Notes: generated from the letters alone by a model not told the origin. Positions 26,662 to 35,315 are shown, counted from the stretch's first letter. The stretch: DNA of 64,000 nucleotides from Serratia fonticola (GCF_001006005.1 NZ_CP011254.1:5890001-5954000), one strand, 5' to 3'. Program-made: numbers and translations.

Positions 26662-29204
26662 ATTACCTCCAGGCGGCGATAGTCCGATTCATCCCCAGGC
26701 GATACGGCGGGCAACTGATAGTTAAACCGGCAACTTTCTCCGGTTCCTTCCCCCCACTTCACCTCTAACTGGCCTTTAGGGTTGTTGACCCGCAGTAAGC
26801 CTTCACCAACCTGACCGATATACCCCACGCTACGCTGTTGTTCATCGGACACGTTTGCGCCAAAGGGCAACGGATTACCAGCAACGTCTCGGGTCGTCAC
26901 CAGGATCGAGTAGCCGCTTTCGGTCTCATAACGTAACAACCCAACGGCACCGGCGGTAGGCGCGATCTTCTGACTGGTGTATTTCAGCTCCACATCCCTG
27001 GAAAGCCCTTTCGGATCCAACTCCACGGTATTCTGACGGTAAGGGCTGAGGTAAGGGACCACCGCCTTACCGCTGTTATCCAGGCGCAGACCGCTGTAGT
27101 TGGTAATTCTGGCCCCCTTGGCGTTATCTGCCTCAACGATTGCCGACGTTTCCCCCAGCATCGGTGTAAACACCACTCCGCCACTATAGGCAACCAGGCC
27201 ACCGGACATATTGGCGCCATATTGTTGATAACCCTGGCCTGCGGAAACGCTGCCCCCAACGAAGGCATAAGGCGCGGCCCATGAGCCGTTGACGCCACCG
27301 CTAACGCTGTTGCTACCATTTTTATCATAGTCGTAGTTGGTAAAGGCACTGTAGTTATACTGCCGGTCCTCTCCCAGGCTACCGGACAGCGAGTTTTGCA
27401 ACCCCTGGCGATCCTTTTGCTGGGTATAGCTGCTGGTCAGGTTAGGAGCACGCGCACTGGAGCCCAATGGGATCGACAGGGTCAGCATGGCTTTATTATC
27501 CCAGTCTCCGGTTGCCAGGTTACGCGTCCGCGCGAAGTTAACCCCATAATTCAGCTTGTTATAGTGATTGTTGTAGCTAAGCTGATATTCGCGGTCGGTC
27601 TGGTCATGATCCCAATAATCCTGCACGTTGGCATTCAACGCGACAGTCCCAAAACCCTCCGGCAACGACTGGCTGGCGTTAATCTGCAAACGATTGCGTC
27701 TTTTCCAACTGTTATAGTCAGCATAGCCGCTATCGTTACTGTCGCGATCGCGCAGCAACATGGCGTCATCTACGTTGTAATACCCAGAACTGGAATAACG
27801 ATAGGTGGCCAGCGTGATGTTGGTATCCACTACCGGCAAAATTTTCGCATAGGTGAACCGTACGCTATGCCCCTGCTCGTTAGGGCGGTGCTCAAACTGC
27901 GTTTGTGCCTGGGTAATATCCGCCGACAGCGCACCAAAATCGGTATTGAATGCCAGACCGCCCGAGGCGGCCGCATAACCATCGGCACCGATCACGCCGG
28001 TATACCCCGTCAGCAGGTTAGTGAAACCATGCCTCAAGGTGCCCACCGCAATGGCAGGTTCCTCGCTCACCGAGTTATTGCGATATTTCCCCGCCATCAG
28101 TGAATAGTGGGTTACACCTGGCCGCAGCAGCTCTGCTATTGAAGCATAGGTGACGGTAAAGCTGCGTTCGGTGCCGTCGGCTTCGGTCACCGTGACCAGC
28201 AGATCGCCGCCGCTGCCGGTAGGATAGAGATCGTCAATAACAAACGGCCCCGGCGGTACGGTGGTTTCATAAATCTGGCTGCCACGCTGGCTGACACGCA
28301 CCAACGCATTGGTATTGGCGATACCGCGCACCACCGGAGCAAAGCCACGTTGGGAATCGCTGTACATACGATCGTCCGAGCTGATCTGAGCGCCAATGAA
28401 CCCAATGCTGTCAAAGACTTGGCCGTCGGTGGTCGATTGCCCCAGCACCATCCGGCTACGCCAGCCAACCAAAGGCCGCTCCAGATAGGTTTCATTGCTT
28501 TGATAGCGAAAACCCTCGTCATCATTCCAATTGGCCGATGCCCGGTAACGCAGACGCCACACGTCCCAGTTTAATCCGCCACGCAACCCCAGAAATTGGG
28601 TGGTTTGAGCAGATGAGTCGGAATGATCGGAACGGTAGGCGTTGTAGTCATATTGCAGGGTCGCCGCCGTGATGCCGTTATCCCACAGCTCAGGGCTAAC
28701 ATAACCACGAGCTTCATGCTGCAGCAAAGACTGCGGCGCACGCACATCCAACCGTTGGCCACCGCTATCAAAATTGCCCTCCACGCCAGGCACCAGTTCA
28801 CCCAGCGCAATACACTGTTCCCCTTGCTGCAAGCGCGACAACACCGCCTTGTCCAGTTTATCCAAGGCAATGTCGAACAGGCTTAACAGTTTCAGATCGT
28901 AGCAAGGCTGAGCGATGCTGCTTTGCGGCGAAGCCAGGGAAAAGTTGACGTCCTGCCGCCCTTTCCATTGGTCGTTAAGATAGAGATCGATGCGGTGAAT
29001 GCCGGGAGCAACCGGGTTACCGCTGGAGAACTGGCTGACATCGATGGACGAACGCAGAAAAGAATCGTTGAACTCAATAACCTCGGCTTCATCCGCATCA
29101 GCCAACGCCAAGGGAGCCAGTAAAATGGCTCCCACAATGCAAATCTGGTTGAGAAAAGAGGGCCGCCAATCAAGACTTACCACTACCCGCCAACGTCCGC
29201 TCAT
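26652..29204 (-). CDS. Fimbrial outer-membrane usher
   Basis: An 850-residue PapC-like usher that assembles and secretes the pilus. The N-terminal domain begins VIEFNDSFLRSSIDVSQFSSG, with the LYLNDQWKGRQDVNFSL segment; the barrel, plug (PFVIDDLYPTGSGGDLLVTV) and C-terminal domains with PFGANVSDEQQRSVGYIGQV are present. I chose the ATG at 29204 after GGGG; it overlaps the end of the first chaperone gene by 35 bases. The length is typical and the frame intact. Confidence 0.94.
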   Translation of the reverse strand: MSGRWRVVVSLDWRPSFLNQICIVGAILLAPLALADADEAEVIEFNDSFLRSSIDVSQFSSGNPVAPGIHRIDLYLNDQWKGRQDVNFSLASPQSSIAQPCYDLKLLSLFDIALDKLDKAVLSRLQQGEQCIALGELVPGVEGNFDSGGQRLDVRAPQSLLQHEARGYVSPELWDNGITAATLQYDYNAYRSDHSDSSAQTTQFLGLRGGLNWDVWRLRYRASANWNDDEGFRYQSNETYLERPLVGWRSRMVLGQSTTDGQVFDSIGFIGAQISSDDRMYSDSQRGFAPVVRGIANTNALVRVSQRGSQIYETTVPPGPFVIDDLYPTGSGGDLLVTVTEADGTERSFTVTYASIAELLRPGVTHYSLMAGKYRNNSVSEEPAIAVGTLRHGFTNLLTGYTGVIGADGYAAASGGLAFNTDFGALSADITQAQTQFEHRPNEQGHSVRFTYAKILPVVDTNITLATYRYSSSGYYNVDDAMLLRDRDSNDSGYADYNSWKRRNRLQINASQSLPEGFGTVALNANVQDYWDHDQTDREYQLSYNNHYNKLNYGVNFARTRNLATGDWDNKAMLTLSIPLGSSARAPNLTSSYTQQKDRQGLQNSLSGSLGEDRQYNYSAFTNYDYDKNGSNSVSGGVNGSWAAPYAFVGGSVSAGQGYQQYGANMSGGLVAYSGGVVFTPMLGETSAIVEADNAKGARITNYSGLRLDNSGKAVVPYLSPYRQNTVELDPKGLSRDVELKYTSQKIAPTAGAVGLLRYETESGYSILVTTRDVAGNPLPFGANVSDEQQRSVGYIGQVGEGLLRVNNPKGQLEVKWGEGTGESCRFNYQLPAVSPGDESDYRRLEVICQ

Positions 29205-29940
29205 TTTTGTTATCCCCACCGAAATCATCAATCAGGCTGTAAAACGCTTTTAAGCCTGCTGACGGTGCCGATTTCATTCCTTGAATTTTCATCACCAACT
29301 CGCCAAAGGGTGCCACCATCCTTTCCTGCGTTTTCCCCAGTTCGCCCAGTACCGGCGCACCTTTGGCGCTACGAATTTCAATCTGGCGGAAAGTAAGGTA
29401 ATAAGGCGATGGGTTCTTGGCGACGATTTCATAACCTGCAGCCCCTTTGCGTAAGCTCAGATCCAGCTTTTCGTAAGCCTGAGCCGGGGTCATTGGCAGG
29501 TTATCCGGCCGATAGAACAGTTTGATGCGGGTGCGGAAAGAGAACTGCATCAGGTTGTCGCCCGCGGCTATTTTTTGGGAAGCCTTGGGTGGGATCTCCA
29601 ACACATTGAGCCAGAACAGTGATTCACGGTTGCTCGGCAATCCGCCGCCGGTACGTGCAATACGCAACGCCTGCCCTTTACCCGGATCGATACGGGCGAC
29701 CGGTGGCGTCAGGGTGAAAGGCACCTTGACGGTGTCGGGTTTGGATTTAACATCCCCGTTATCGATCCAGGACTGGATCAACACCGGGCTGGTCCCTTGG
29801 TTACGCAGTTGGGTAATCGCCTCACCGCTGTTTTCGTTATAAATAATGCGTGTGGCGTTGATGATCACACCAGCATCAGCGGCAACGGTCCATGTCAGCG
29901 CCAAGCTAAAGGCGGAAACGGTAAATAGGGTTCTTAACAT
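29170..29940 (-). CDS. Fimbrial periplasmic chaperone (first copy)
   Basis: A 256-residue PapD-like chaperone. The signal peptide ends at AADA; then GVIINATRIIYNENSGEAIT, ESLFWLNVLEIPPK and FRTRIKLFYRP mark the family. Only moderately similar to the second chaperone at 24720, so the pair is not a recent duplication. It follows the major pilin by about 50 bases. Confidence 0.93.
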   Translation of the reverse strand: MLRTLFTVSAFSLALTWTVAADAGVIINATRIIYNENSGEAITQLRNQGTSPVLIQSWIDNGDVKSKPDTVKVPFTLTPPVARIDPGKGQALRIARTGGGLPSNRESLFWLNVLEIPPKASQKIAAGDNLMQFSFRTRIKLFYRPDNLPMTPAQAYEKLDLSLRKGAAGYEIVAKNPSPYYLTFRQIEIRSAKGAPVLGELGKTQERMVAPFGELVMKIQGMKSAPSAGLKAFYSLIDDFGGDNKNERTLAGSGKS

Positions 29941-29991
29941 GGCGCTGTCCTCTGAAAGGGATGAGGCTGCCCCATCCCACGGTTGGATGTC

Positions 29992-30537
29992 TTACAGGTA
30001 GATGATGGTGTAATCCACTTGGGTATTAACCGTACCTGGCGTGACCGTCCCGTTCGCATAGTATTGCGCGTAATAATTCATTACGCCGCCACCGGAGCTG
30101 ATATCAACTTCCAAATCGCCTTGGCTATGTGCATTACCCGCCATGATGCTGCCTAGATTGGCGTTCAACAGTTGAACCTGGACGTTGGTCGCCGTGCCCG
30201 ATGCCGAGTTGTTCAGGCGACCGGTGCTCTGTTCAACATAAGCACCCGCTTCAAAGAAAGTGCTGGCAGTATTAAGTGTAGCCCCCGCACAGTTGGTCAG
30301 TGCGATGCTGAAAGGTGTTGCCCCTGCAGTTGCCCCAACGGCTGGCAGCGCAGAGATAGAAATGGTCGGCAACGTTACCGTGGCGTCTTTAGACTGGTTG
30401 TTGACCGAAATATCGCAGGTAGTGTCGGTAATGGTGCCATTGATGGTGATGGTGCCATCGGCTGCCAGGGCTGAGCCCGCAAAAGTCAAACCGATAACAG
30501 CGGCCAGCAGGGGAGTTTTGGTGTTGTAAAATTTCAT
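29992..30537 (-). CDS. Major fimbrial subunit (pilin)
   Basis: A 181-residue pilin. A signal peptide (LLAAVIGLTFAGSALA) is followed by ADGTITINGTITDTTCDISV, the typical first strand with the first Cys; the second Cys is in ALTNCAGATL. The C-terminus ends QVDYTIIYL with the penultimate tyrosine motif used for chaperone binding. First gene of the operon pilin-chaperone-usher-adhesin-chaperone. Confidence 0.94.
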   Translation of the reverse strand: MKFYNTKTPLLAAVIGLTFAGSALAADGTITINGTITDTTCDISVNNQSKDATVTLPTISISALPAVGATAGATPFSIALTNCAGATLNTASTFFEAGAYVEQSTGRLNNSASGTATNVQVQLLNANLGSIMAGNAHSQGDLEVDISSGGGVMNYYAQYYANGTVTPGTVNTQVDYTIIYL

Positions 30538-31000
30538 AATGATCCTAATCCGTTACAAGATAACTGTAGTTAACCAAGCACATTGCCGATTGGTGCGCCC
30601 GAGAAGCTTTACTGTCATCGGTCCGTTATTTACCATCCTGCCGTACTTGTTTGTTTCCACCGTTCTGCGATAACTCCGCAGGTTCCGTGGTGATCGTCAC
30701 CAGCCAGTCACTTAAGAAAAATCCCAACCACCCGTTGACAAGAAAAATCTTAACCCGCAAGCGGTATAAAAGAATCATTAACCATTAACTTGCAATTGTT
30801 TAGGTTTAAAACCCAAAATTAATGTTTTTAACGGCCTGTTTAATGCACAGAACTCTGCATGAGCTCTTGGTTAAGCACAAAAAACTTGTTGCTTTTATGT
30901 TCAATCAATACAAGATTTAAACAATTCGGCGCATTGTCGCTCACCCCACCCAAAAACCAGACTACTGTTGCGATGTTCAGGCCCATTCTTTTACTTAGCC
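30538..31000. other. 463-base gap before the fimbrial operon
   Basis: An AT-rich non-coding stretch between the ToxR-type regulator and the pilin gene. It should carry the fimbrial promoter. I see no invertible-element repeats, no recombinase gene and no clear operator. Confidence 0.5.
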
Positions 31001-31903
31001 TTACTGCAACAACGGCAAATTGTCGTTCTCTAGCCCTGAGCAAAACTCTATTTTATGCTCACGTACGATGGTACAACGCACAAAAAACAGGCGACTCACG
31101 CCAGAAATAAAAGAACGAACCTGGTTGCTGCGTACCACTAGCAGGTATTCATCTGCCCGGCATTCGGCTTTTCGTTTCTCCACATACGACAACATGTCCT
31201 GATTCAGACTGGGGCTGGGGACACCTGACTGCGTGGATGTCGACATAAACACCTTGCAACTCCCCGCCTTGCCAAGAAACACCTCCTGTCTGGCAAGCGA
31301 ATTAGTGGCGTACATCGTAGATGCAATCCCCAGCACAAAGACCAAACCAGCAACCGTAGCGATCAGGCCCCAACCAAGACGTTTTTTGTTGGCAGGAGTG
31401 GCAATCTCTTCGCTTGTCGGCAGATCGAGCTCATCGTCCACCTCGGAAGCTGAAGCAGCATCATCGTCAGTCTCGGCTTCGTCTTCCAGCCCGCTATCTA
31501 CTGGCAAATAGGCCTCATCACCCACTGTCTGTGCAGGGACTAACGGGGTAAAATGCCCATCGTCTTCCTCGCTGATTTCAACCTGGATCTCGCGGCGCAA
31601 CATAAACCCTATCTTCGGCACGGTGGCAATCACCTCATCATCGATTCCCATCACCTTAAGCACCCGGCGCAGCTTGCTCACGCATTGATTAAGGTTGTTA
31701 TTGCTGGAGATCATGCCGTAGTCGTCCCACACCTTTTTGAAAATCACCTCCCGTTCCACGGGTTTACCATAGTTGGCGATCAGTAATAGCAAAAGACGTT
31801 TGGCAGGATTGGAAATAGAAGTGGGCTCGTCGGAAAAGTCGCTTGGACCCAACGTTCCGCTGTCACCATCAAACAGCACACGATCGTTAAATCTGTATTT
31901 CAT
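31001..31903 (-). CDS. ToxR/CadC-type membrane transcriptional regulator
   Basis: A 300-residue one-component regulator. Residues about 1-105 are an OmpR/PhoB-type winged helix (NPAKRLLLLLIANYGKPVER, NNLNQCVSKLRRVLKVMGID, VPKIGFML). A long acidic linker (about 112-175, rich in Asp/Glu) precedes one membrane helix (about 187-206; WGLIATVAGLVFVLGIASTM) and a 90-residue periplasmic domain with four Cys. I chose the ATG at 31903. It is read toward the fimbrial operon and is the likely activator or repressor of it. Confidence 0.85.
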   Translation of the reverse strand: MKYRFNDRVLFDGDSGTLGPSDFSDEPTSISNPAKRLLLLLIANYGKPVEREVIFKKVWDDYGMISSNNNLNQCVSKLRRVLKVMGIDDEVIATVPKIGFMLRREIQVEISEEDDGHFTPLVPAQTVGDEAYLPVDSGLEDEAETDDDAASASEVDDELDLPTSEEIATPANKKRLGWGLIATVAGLVFVLGIASTMYATNSLARQEVFLGKAGSCKVFMSTSTQSGVPSPSLNQDMLSYVEKRKAECRADEYLLVVRSNQVRSFISGVSRLFFVRCTIVREHKIEFCSGLENDNLPLLQ

Positions 31904-32116
31904 GTTAATCCGCATTATCATTGAGTTTATAGGATAATTCTGACATAAATTGCTAATAAAACATCAGTCACCGTCCAAAAAAGATACTGCATAACCATGT
32001 TTTCAGCTTGGCGGCCTACATAGTGATTATCCCCGTGCTTTAAGGACGCCAATCTCTGGCATTGTTGTCGCCAACCGGTCACAATGCGGCTCACTTCCCT
32101 CCAAGCAGGAAATATG

Positions 32117-32563
32117 ATGCCTTGCCACTATCCCGCCCATTACGCCTTCGATAGCGAAAGCGATGCCTGGCAAATTACCTTACGCGACTTCCCCGAGCAG
32201 CAGGCCGCCTGCTACAAACGTGAGGACGTCGAACTGGAGGCGCAGGAAAGCCTGCTGACGGCTATCGCCATTGAAATGGAAGAAGGCCGCCCGGTGCCTG
32301 CGGCCTCCGCATTGCAGAGCGGTGACATCGCACTGCATTTGCCGGTGCTGGTGAAATTAAAGCTGGAACTGCATAACCACATGTTGAGCAGCAACACCTC
32401 AAAAGCGCTGCTGGCCCGCCAGATGGGTTTTAACGGCGCACAGATCGAACGGTTGCTGGATGTGGCCTATGCCTCGAAGGTTGAGGCACTTGAGCAAGCC
32501 CTGTTCCTGCTGGGCTACGAAGTGCATACCACGGTAGCGGTGATCCGCCAGCCCTCAGAATAA
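32117..32563 (+). CDS. Orphan HicB-family antitoxin-like protein
   Basis: A 148-residue protein with an N-terminal HicB-type fold (YPAHYAFDSESDAWQITLRD, FPEQQAACYKREDVELEAQE) and a C-terminal helical DNA-binding part (SKALLARQMGFNGAQIERLL). The ATG at 32117 sits 6 bases after AGGA; the ATG at 32114 is an alternative. No hicA-like toxin of about 60 residues is visible on either side, so it may act as a stand-alone regulator. Confidence 0.75.
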   Translation: MPCHYPAHYAFDSESDAWQITLRDFPEQQAACYKREDVELEAQESLLTAIAIEMEEGRPVPAASALQSGDIALHLPVLVKLKLELHNHMLSSNTSKALLARQMGFNGAQIERLLDVAYASKVEALEQALFLLGYEVHTTVAVIRQPSE

Positions 32564-32647
32564 ATAGTTTGCCCAGAGAGTAAATTTTTACCGTTTTGCG
32601 CCGATAGGGTTATTAAACAACCACCGAATGCAAAGTGAAGGCTAAAA

Positions 32648-32743
32648 ATGGAACTCAACCGTCGTCATGTCTGGGCCGCTATCCTGCTTTCTTGTCTGGT
32701 CTTCTGGGCGATCCTGATCGCCAGCGTCAGTGCCGTGGCCTGA
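32648..32743 (+). CDS. 31-residue single-pass membrane protein
   Basis: A short frame MELNRRHVWAAILLSCLVFW followed by AILIASVSAVA and a TGA stop. A basic N-terminus and one hydrophobic helix (about 9-30) suggest an N-in small membrane protein. AAGG lies 6 bases before the ATG. It resembles the general style of enterobacterial stress-linked small proteins such as YmiA, but homology is not established. Confidence 0.55.
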   Translation: MELNRRHVWAAILLSCLVFWAILIASVSAVA

Positions 32744-32800
32744 TGCTTTGTAACAAACTGTTACTTCAGGCATTTATCATCCATCACACCTCGTAGAGGT

Positions 32801-32817
32801 GCTGCATGCTGCGCCCG
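32801..32817. repeat. GCTGCATGCTGCGCCCG repeat, second copy
   Basis: Identical over 17 bases to 18424-18440. Both copies are intergenic and downstream of genes. Confidence 0.55.
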
Positions 32818-32852
32818 TTTCAACGCCTTGGCAGGGTAAAAAACCGGCAAAA

Positions 32853-32872
32853 AGTGTGATCAAAAACACAGT
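32853..32872. promoter_or_regulatory. CRP-like site upstream of ypdK
   Basis: TGTGATCAAAAACACA matches the CRP pattern in nine of ten core positions. It lies about 220 bases before ypdK. The 32744-33088 gap also holds the repeat at 32801 and a GC-rich leader but no other gene I can support. Confidence 0.35.
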
Positions 32873-33088
32873 ATTGAAATGGGTAGGATTTTGGGAGTAC
32901 ATTAGCGCCGATCCTGTTGTGATTCCTGGATAACCTCAAGGAACTTGAATCGCAACGACCGGTAAATCGTAGCTCAGGACGTTGTTCCTTCTGATTGAAG
33001 AACCCGCCGCCCGCCGCTGATTTGCCACAAAATACTCAGACAACAATCGGGATCGTTGGTTTGCGAGGACTCCACAAGGAGTTGTTAC

Positions 33089-33163
33089 GTGAAATACTTT
33101 TTGATGGGCGTTTCATTCATGCTGGTTGCATGGGTAGGCACCTTCATGCTGATGGTTGCCTAA
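33089..33163 (+). CDS. ypdK: YpdK, 24-residue membrane peptide
   Basis: The frame reads VKYFLMGVSFMLVAWVGTFM then LMVA, closely matching E. coli YpdK (KYFFMG-SFM--WAGTF). It starts with GTG, 7 bases after GGAG. In E. coli ypdK also lies near alaC. It is a one-helix inner-membrane peptide of unknown role. The ribosome-binding site is the right arm of a small perfect hairpin (33069-33082), which may limit translation. Confidence 0.85.
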   Translation: MKYFLMGVSFMLVAWVGTFMLMVA

Positions 33164-33186
33164 CCGCAATCTGACCAGGTACTTAG

Positions 33187-33220
33187 ACAAAGGGGCGCTT
33201 CTGCGCCCCTTTGTTGTTTC
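33187..33220 (+). terminator. Rho-independent terminator of ypdK
   Basis: AAAGGGGCGC-TTCT-GCGCCCCTTT followed by GTTGTTTC, 26 bases after the ypdK stop; it may also serve the convergent cytochrome gene. Confidence 0.85.
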
Positions 33221-33231
33221 TGCACCGCGAA

Positions 33232-33756
33232 CTATTTGCCGGGCATCATCCGGCGCAGGGTGTCATCACCCCGCACATAGTGATGATAAATCGCGGCCAA
33301 GGCATGGATGCCGATGATGAAATATCCCGTATTTGCCAAGGTTTCGTGCACCATTTTCAGCGTGCGGCGTATACCCGCATCGGGCGTGACCCACTGCGGC
33401 ACCTGCCAGCCCAGCAGCATCCACTGTTTGCCACCATAGGCCAACGTCAAGAAGCCCAAGATCGGCAACGATAAAAACAGCAGATACAGCCCCCAATGGA
33501 GCATTTTCGCCCCTAGCGCCTGTAATTCCGGCAAGGCCGGAGTGATCGGCGGCGTAGGATGCCGGTGGCGTAGCCCAAGGCGGATAAGCATCAGCACAAA
33601 TACCGACAGGCCAAAGTTAAAGTGCAGATCCTTCACCAATGCTGCGCTGTCATCCGGCACCGAGTCCTTCAACAACATGGCACTGTAAGTCAGGATCACC
33701 ATCACCAGCGTCAGCCAGTGCAGGAGTATTTGTGATTTTGCAAAGCGAACGCCCAT
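33232..33756 (-). CDS. Cytochrome b561 family protein
   Basis: A 174-residue four-helix membrane di-heme cytochrome of the CybB/YodB group. Helix-borne histidines that could ligate heme are in ILLHWLTLVM, KDLHFNFGLS, KMLHWGLYLL and GYFIIGIHALAAIYHHYV. The ATG at 33756 follows GGGAG. Members pass electrons from quinol, sometimes to superoxide; the partner is unknown here. Confidence 0.88.
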   Translation of the reverse strand: MGVRFAKSQILLHWLTLVMVILTYSAMLLKDSVPDDSAALVKDLHFNFGLSVFVLMLIRLGLRHRHPTPPITPALPELQALGAKMLHWGLYLLFLSLPILGFLTLAYGGKQWMLLGWQVPQWVTPDAGIRRTLKMVHETLANTGYFIIGIHALAAIYHHYVRGDDTLRRMMPGK

Positions 33757-33847
33757 AGAGACTCCCACTAAATTCGGTATTAGCAGAGCATAGCGGATAA
33801 CAACTGAAGAGAACCTTAAGTAGAAGAAAAATAGCGGAAACTGATCC

Positions 33848-33870
33848 CCCTCACCCTAACCCTCTCCCGT
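33848..33870. repeat. REP copy, left part (interrupted by IS)
   Basis: CCCTCACCCTAACCCTCTCC is the left arm of the dispersed REP family. It continues at 35156 after the IS, with the CCCGT at 33866-33870 repeated at 35156-35160. Confidence 0.75.
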
Positions 33871-35155
33871 TGTACAGACCGGGGACATCATGAACACTTG
33901 TTCGGGGACATGGTAGACACTTACAACATAGGTATGAGTACTTCTGAGTGGAGCTGCTTATGCCGTGGAATGAGAGATCTGCCATGTCATTACGTACCGA
34001 GTTTGTGCTTTTCGCCTCGCAAGAAGGCGCTAATATCCGTGCGCTATGCCGTCAGTTCGGCATAGCGCCTGCTACCGCATACAAGTGGTTACATCGCTGG
34101 CAGTCTGATGGGCGGGCCGGTCTGAACGAACGTTCTCGAGTGCCACACCATTCCCCTTCCAGAACACCCGATATCGTTGTCCAACACCTCCGCGCTGCGC
34201 ATCTGGCCCATCCGATGTGGGGGGCGCGCAAGCTCAAGCGGTGGCTTGAGATGCAGGGGCATACGTTACCTGCCGCCAGCACCGTGCATAACCTGATGCG
34301 CCGCCATGACCTGCTACCGGGTGGCCCATCACCAGCGCCCACTGTTGGACGCTTTGAACATGATGCACCGAACCAGCTCTGGCAGATGGACTTTAAAGGC
34401 CACTTCCCCTTCGCCGAAGGGCGTTGCCATCCGCTGACCCTGCTGGATGACCATTCACGCTTCTCGCTCTGTCTGGCGCACTGCCCAGACGAACGACGCG
34501 TCACCGTGCAGTCTCAGTTGGTAGCGGTGTTCGAACGTTATGGCTTGCCGGAGAGAATGACCATGGATAACGGTGCGCCCTGGGGCGACACGACGGGCAG
34601 TTGGACCGCACTGGAACTGTGGCTGATGCGTCAGGGTATCCGGGTGGGTCACTCGCGGCCTTATCATCCTCAGACTCAGGGTAAGCTGGAGCGCTTCCAC
34701 CGCAGCCTGAAGGCAGAGCTCCTGCAGGGGCGGTGGTTTACCCATGCCGCGCAGTTGCAGGAGGTGTTCGACGCCTGGCTAGAAACCTACAACCTGGAAC
34801 GCCCACATGAAGCCCTGTCAATGGCGGTACCGGCGTCCCGTTATCAGCCTTCATCGCGACAGTACAATGGTAATCCAGCGGCAGCCGAGTATGACGAGGG
34901 GGTCCTGGTCAGGAAAGTGGATGTCAGTGGAAAACTGAGTCTGAAAGGGATGGGCCTGAAAGTGGGCAAGGCCTTTATCGGTGAATATGTCGGACTGAAG
35001 GAAAGTGAGAGAGAGGGCTACTACGAGGTATGGTGGTACAGCACGAAAGTGGGGACGATCGACCTGAGAAATAGGTCGATCATCATGGGTAAAGGATGTT
35101 AAAAAGTGTTCACCATGTCCTTGAACACCTGTCTACCATGTCCCCGGTCTGTACA
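33871..35155 (+). mobile_element. IS481-family insertion sequence, complete
   Basis: A 1285-base element. The left end begins TGTACAGACCGGGGACAT and the right end, read in reverse, begins with the same 18 bases. Both ends contain further copies of a GGACATNNTGAACACTT motif. Flanks carry a direct 5-base duplication CCCGT (33866-33870 and 35156-35160). One intact transposase fills most of it. The target was a REP element. Confidence 0.93.
33960..35102 (+). CDS. IS481-family DDE transposase
   Basis: A 380-residue transposase. The N-terminal helix-turn-helix includes ALCRQFGIAPATAYKWLHRW; the RNase H-like core has WQMDFKGHF (first D), MTMDNGAPWG (second D) and QGKLERFHRSLKAEL (E). The ATG at 33960 follows GGAG; a GTG at 33948 is possible. 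The frame is intact, so the element may still be active. Confidence 0.93.
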   Translation: MPWNERSAMSLRTEFVLFASQEGANIRALCRQFGIAPATAYKWLHRWQSDGRAGLNERSRVPHHSPSRTPDIVVQHLRAAHLAHPMWGARKLKRWLEMQGHTLPAASTVHNLMRRHDLLPGGPSPAPTVGRFEHDAPNQLWQMDFKGHFPFAEGRCHPLTLLDDHSRFSLCLAHCPDERRVTVQSQLVAVFERYGLPERMTMDNGAPWGDTTGSWTALELWLMRQGIRVGHSRPYHPQTQGKLERFHRSLKAELLQGRWFTHAAQLQEVFDAWLETYNLERPHEALSMAVPASRYQPSSRQYNGNPAAAEYDEGVLVRKVDVSGKLSLKGMGLKVGKAFIGEYVGLKESEREGYYEVWWYSTKVGTIDLRNRSIIMGKGC

Positions 35156-35182
35156 CCCGTAGGGCGAGGGGACCGATCGAGT
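35156..35182. repeat. REP copy, right part (after IS)
   Basis: CCCGTAGGGCGAGGGGACCGATCGAGTG-type sequence completes the REP started at 33848. The GACCGATCGAGT tail is also found after the copy at 43164. Confidence 0.7.
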
Positions 35183-35315
35183 GGGTTTGAAAATACGGTG
35201 GCACACCTTGGCTGGGGTGGCGATCGAGTTAGTTGTTGGTTTGCGTAATACCTTATCTTTCTTGTTTTTGCTCCCTACTTTCCGAAGCTGCACGGACCAA
35301 CCAAGCGCTCCGGCC

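Noticed and set aside
30538..31000. Phase-variable (invertible) fimbrial promoter
   Set aside because: No flanking inverted repeats and no fimB/fimE-like recombinase found nearby.
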